A program made the translations under genes and the position numbers. Below, one piece after another: positions 62,033-64,000 of a DNA stretch of 64,000 nucleotides (position 1 is the stretch's first letter; every line of letters starts with the position of its first letter). The stretch covers positions 1 to 64,000 of the forward strand of contig CAYTER010000001.1 of NCBI GenBank assembly GCA_964436815.1, written 5' to 3'. The stretch comes from UBA993 sp964436815 (lineage in GTDB: Bacteria; Bacillota; Dethiobacteria; DTU022). Below the pieces are notes generated by a model, which did no database searches, had not been told where the DNA came from, and saw only the letters and a program-made list of their open reading frames with translations.

Positions 62033-63510
62033 TGGGCATGGTTGAGCATATACCGGCGTTGATTGTGGTTATACTGCTGATCTGCGCCTTTCTCTCCCCG
62101 CTTCTTCACCGTCGCTTTGAGAAAGCAAGCGGTTTATTTGTTGTCCTTTGCCTGTCATTTTCACTGGTCCTGTCCCTAATTTTACTGTCACTCGTACAGC
62201 GGGAAGGGCCTCAATTCTACCGGATGGGCAGCTGGCCCCCTCCCTGGGGCATTGAATATACTGCCGATCCGCTCCGGGTTTACATGCTGCTGGTAGTTGT
62301 TGTCGTCAGCCTCTGGATTTTTGTCTATGCCTTAAAAGATTTAAAACATGAATTGCGCGACCAGGTAATCGGTTGGTATTATACTCTTTTTGCCCTCCTG
62401 GTTGCTTCCATGGCGGCCATGACCATGACTAACGACCTTTTTAACCTTTTTGTTTTAATGGAAATCTGCGCTATTACATCATGTGCGATCATTACGATCA
62501 AGGAAGATCGCGAATGCCTTGAAGCGGGTTTTAAATACCTGATTTTAAGCGCCATGGGGACCGGTTGTTTTCTGCTCGGTGTAGCATTGCTCTATATGGT
62601 CACCGGGCATCTTAATTTCGGTTTTCTGCAGCAGGAGTTATCAACTGCCGTCACCCATTACCCGCTTAATGTCTTTACGGCAGCTGCTTTGTTCATTGTT
62701 GCTTTCGGCACCAAGGCTGCCCTCTTCCCGTTACACGTGTGGCTTCCAGATGCCCATGCGTCAGCCCCATCGCCTTCGAGTGCCATGTTGTCAGGCCTGG
62801 TTATTAAGATTTATGCTTTCGCCCTTTTTATTATTTTTTACCGCGTTTTTCCCCGCTCACTGCTTGACAGCCTGCCGCTTAGCGAGATCGTGCTCTGGCT
62901 GGCCGCCCTGGGAGTTATGTTCGGTTCAATCTATGCCATGCTGCAAAAGGATTTAAAGAAGATGCTGGCTTACTCCAGTATTGGTCAGATTGCCTTTATT
63001 TTTATGGGCATCGGCCTGGATCAGCGTCTTGCTTTGGTCGGGGGTCTTTATCACATCGCCGTTCATGCAGTGACCAAGGCGATGCTTTTTATGGCCGCCG
63101 GAGCCATAATCTATGCAACCGGAGTCCGGAGAATCAGTGACCTGACAGGTATTGGCCGGGTTATGCCCCTTGTTCTGGTTGCATTCACCATCGGCAGCGC
63201 TTCGATGATCGGTATTCCGGGCACAGGGGGATTGATCAGCAAATGGTATCTGGCTTTGGGCGCCCTGGAAGTCGGACGATCTCTCTTCGTGTTGGTTATT
63301 TTGCTGAGCAGCCTCCTCAATGCCATCTATTACATGCCAATCGTGATTAATGCTTTTATGAGCCAGGATGATTTTAGTCACGAGGTAAAGAAAGTGCCTG
63401 CTGTTATGCAGGCAGCACTGGTTGCCGGTATGATTTTCGTTGTTGTCACCGGAATTTTTTCCCGGCCGCTGATTTTACTGTTGGAGGATGCCATCAGCTT
63501 CTTTTTCTAA
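62032..63510 (+). CDS. mrpD: Mrp antiporter subunit D
   Basis: This 492-residue protein is of the NuoM/NuoN-like antiporter family, with about 14 helices, the conserved Glu in NLFVLMEICAI, LFPLHVWLPDAHASAPSPSSAMLSG with a channel Lys nearby, and LKKMLAYSSIGQIAF. It is a proton- or sodium-translocating subunit. The GTG start overlaps the mrpC stop. Confidence 0.95.
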   Translation: MGMVEHIPALIVVILLICAFLSPLLHRRFEKASGLFVVLCLSFSLVLSLILLSLVQREGPQFYRMGSWPPPWGIEYTADPLRVYMLLVVVVVSLWIFVYALKDLKHELRDQVIGWYYTLFALLVASMAAMTMTNDLFNLFVLMEICAITSCAIITIKEDRECLEAGFKYLILSAMGTGCFLLGVALLYMVTGHLNFGFLQQELSTAVTHYPLNVFTAAALFIVAFGTKAALFPLHVWLPDAHASAPSPSSAMLSGLVIKIYAFALFIIFYRVFPRSLLDSLPLSEIVLWLAALGVMFGSIYAMLQKDLKKMLAYSSIGQIAFIFMGIGLDQRLALVGGLYHIAVHAVTKAMLFMAAGAIIYATGVRRISDLTGIGRVMPLVLVAFTIGSASMIGIPGTGGLISKWYLALGALEVGRSLFVLVILLSSLLNAIYYMPIVINAFMSQDDFSHEVKKVPAVMQAALVAGMIFVVVTGIFSRPLILLLEDAISFFF

Positions 63511-63595
63511 TCCCGGGTTAATTGAGGACGCGGTTGAATTATTAAGGCAACAAACCTATAATAAACTATAATGCAAACCGGCGGGGGTGACTTTT

Positions 63596-64000
63596 TTGGC
63601 CGTAAATACGGTTGTAACGATCCAGATTATCATTGTCCTGGCTCCGATAATTATGACTCCGGTCATCATGTACAGTGACCGTGTATCAGATAAATTGCGC
63701 AACAGTCTCTCAGTTGTAACAGCGGCTTTAGCTTTTATCCTGACCCTGACCCTCTATCCCTTCATCAGAGACGGTGGCGTGGTTCAGCGTTCCCTTTTTG
63801 AAATTCTGCCGAACCTTGAAATATCAATTCGCCTCGACCTGTTGAGCTTTGCGCTGGCCGCCCTGGCTTCCTTTATCTGGTTTTTAGCGACGCTCTATTC
63901 ACTTGATTATATGGCGAAAGAGCATGCCGGTGGACGTTATTACCCGGTCCTGATTTTTACCCTCGGCAGTTGTCAGGGTATATTTTTTGCCGGCGATCTA
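63596..64000 (+). CDS. Second NuoL/NuoM-type antiporter subunit (partial, runs off the end)
   Basis: TTG 63596 follows GGGGGTG and opens a frame of 135 codons with no stop before the window end. The protein has an N-terminal helix, RLDLLSFALAALASFIW and LYSLDYMAKEHAGGRYY, which match the start of NuoL/M/MrpA-N or MrpD proteins. It is the second large antiporter subunit of this mrp run, and could be the detached N-terminal part of MrpA or a further MrpD. Confidence 0.87.
   Translation, partial: MAVNTVVTIQIIIVLAPIIMTPVIMYSDRVSDKLRNSLSVVTAALAFILTLTLYPFIRDGGVVQRSLFEILPNLEISIRLDLLSFALAALASFIWFLATLYSLDYMAKEHAGGRYYPVLIFTLGSCQGIFFAGDL

Overview
The window reads as a scaffold from an anaerobic, low-oxygen-adapted Firmicute, most likely a Clostridia, Syntrophomonadia or Dethiobacteria type. 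It carries the tig-clpP-clpX-lon-engB block typical of Firmicutes, a FadN/FadA/FadR beta-oxidation operon of the Bacillus type, many TTG and GTG starts, ferredoxin-linked oxidoreductases (AOR, Kor), an Rnf complex and a split Mrp antiporter. A 100-N run at 4531-4630 marks a scaffold gap inside a tandem repeat, so this is a draft or metagenome assembly. The taxonomic call is an inference from gene content.

Layout. 1-302: acidic lipoprotein (-). 627-16756: one long plus-strand catabolic run with a corrinoid protein, an MttB-type methyltransferase, a complete Dpp/Opp-type ABC transporter, a large clan CD (C25-like) cysteine peptidase without signal peptide, a C45 Ntn-hydrolase, an M20 amidohydrolase, an MBL-fold hydrolase and glycerol kinase. 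16781-19254: DUF502, DUF192 lipoprotein, tRNA-Gln, tRNA-His and a LiaF-like membrane protein. 19257-27314: minus-strand genes for a divergent Mur ligase, a ferredoxin, an M24 peptidase and fadR-fadN-fadA, plus a 25-residue plus-strand lipoprotein. 27605-34964: tig, clpP, clpX, lon, engB and an orphan 2-hydroxyacyl-CoA dehydratase activator. 34986-36503: bioY and birA (-). 36793-48393: a sigma-54 activator, then class III aminotransferase, AOR, glutamate dehydrogenase, the KorDABC 2-oxoacid:ferredoxin oxidoreductase and a GlnK/GlnL-like two-component pair. 48404-53911: pgi, valS, folC. 54051-59401: rnfCDGEAB. 59515-64000: split Mrp genes, with the last one running off the end.

How the genes work together (inference). 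Amino acids, methylated amines and fatty acids look like the carbon and electron sources. Transamination, AOR and Kor deliver electrons to ferredoxin, GDH regenerates 2-oxoglutarate, Rnf converts ferredoxin reducing power into an ion gradient, and Mrp exchanges Na+ for H+. The most unusual block is 627-16756, where corrinoid demethylation is coupled to oligopeptide-type uptake and four different amide or ester hydrolases.

Regulatory DNA is well preserved. There is a FadR-type box over the fadR start region, a BirA palindrome overlapping the birA -35, a sigma-54 -24/-12 promoter with a four-fold TGCA dyad upstream of the aminotransferase, and good sigma-A promoters for the tRNAs and the DUF502 gene. 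At least two genes (glpK and mrpB) appear to start at non-canonical AUC-type codons. RnfG has two FMN-attachment motifs.
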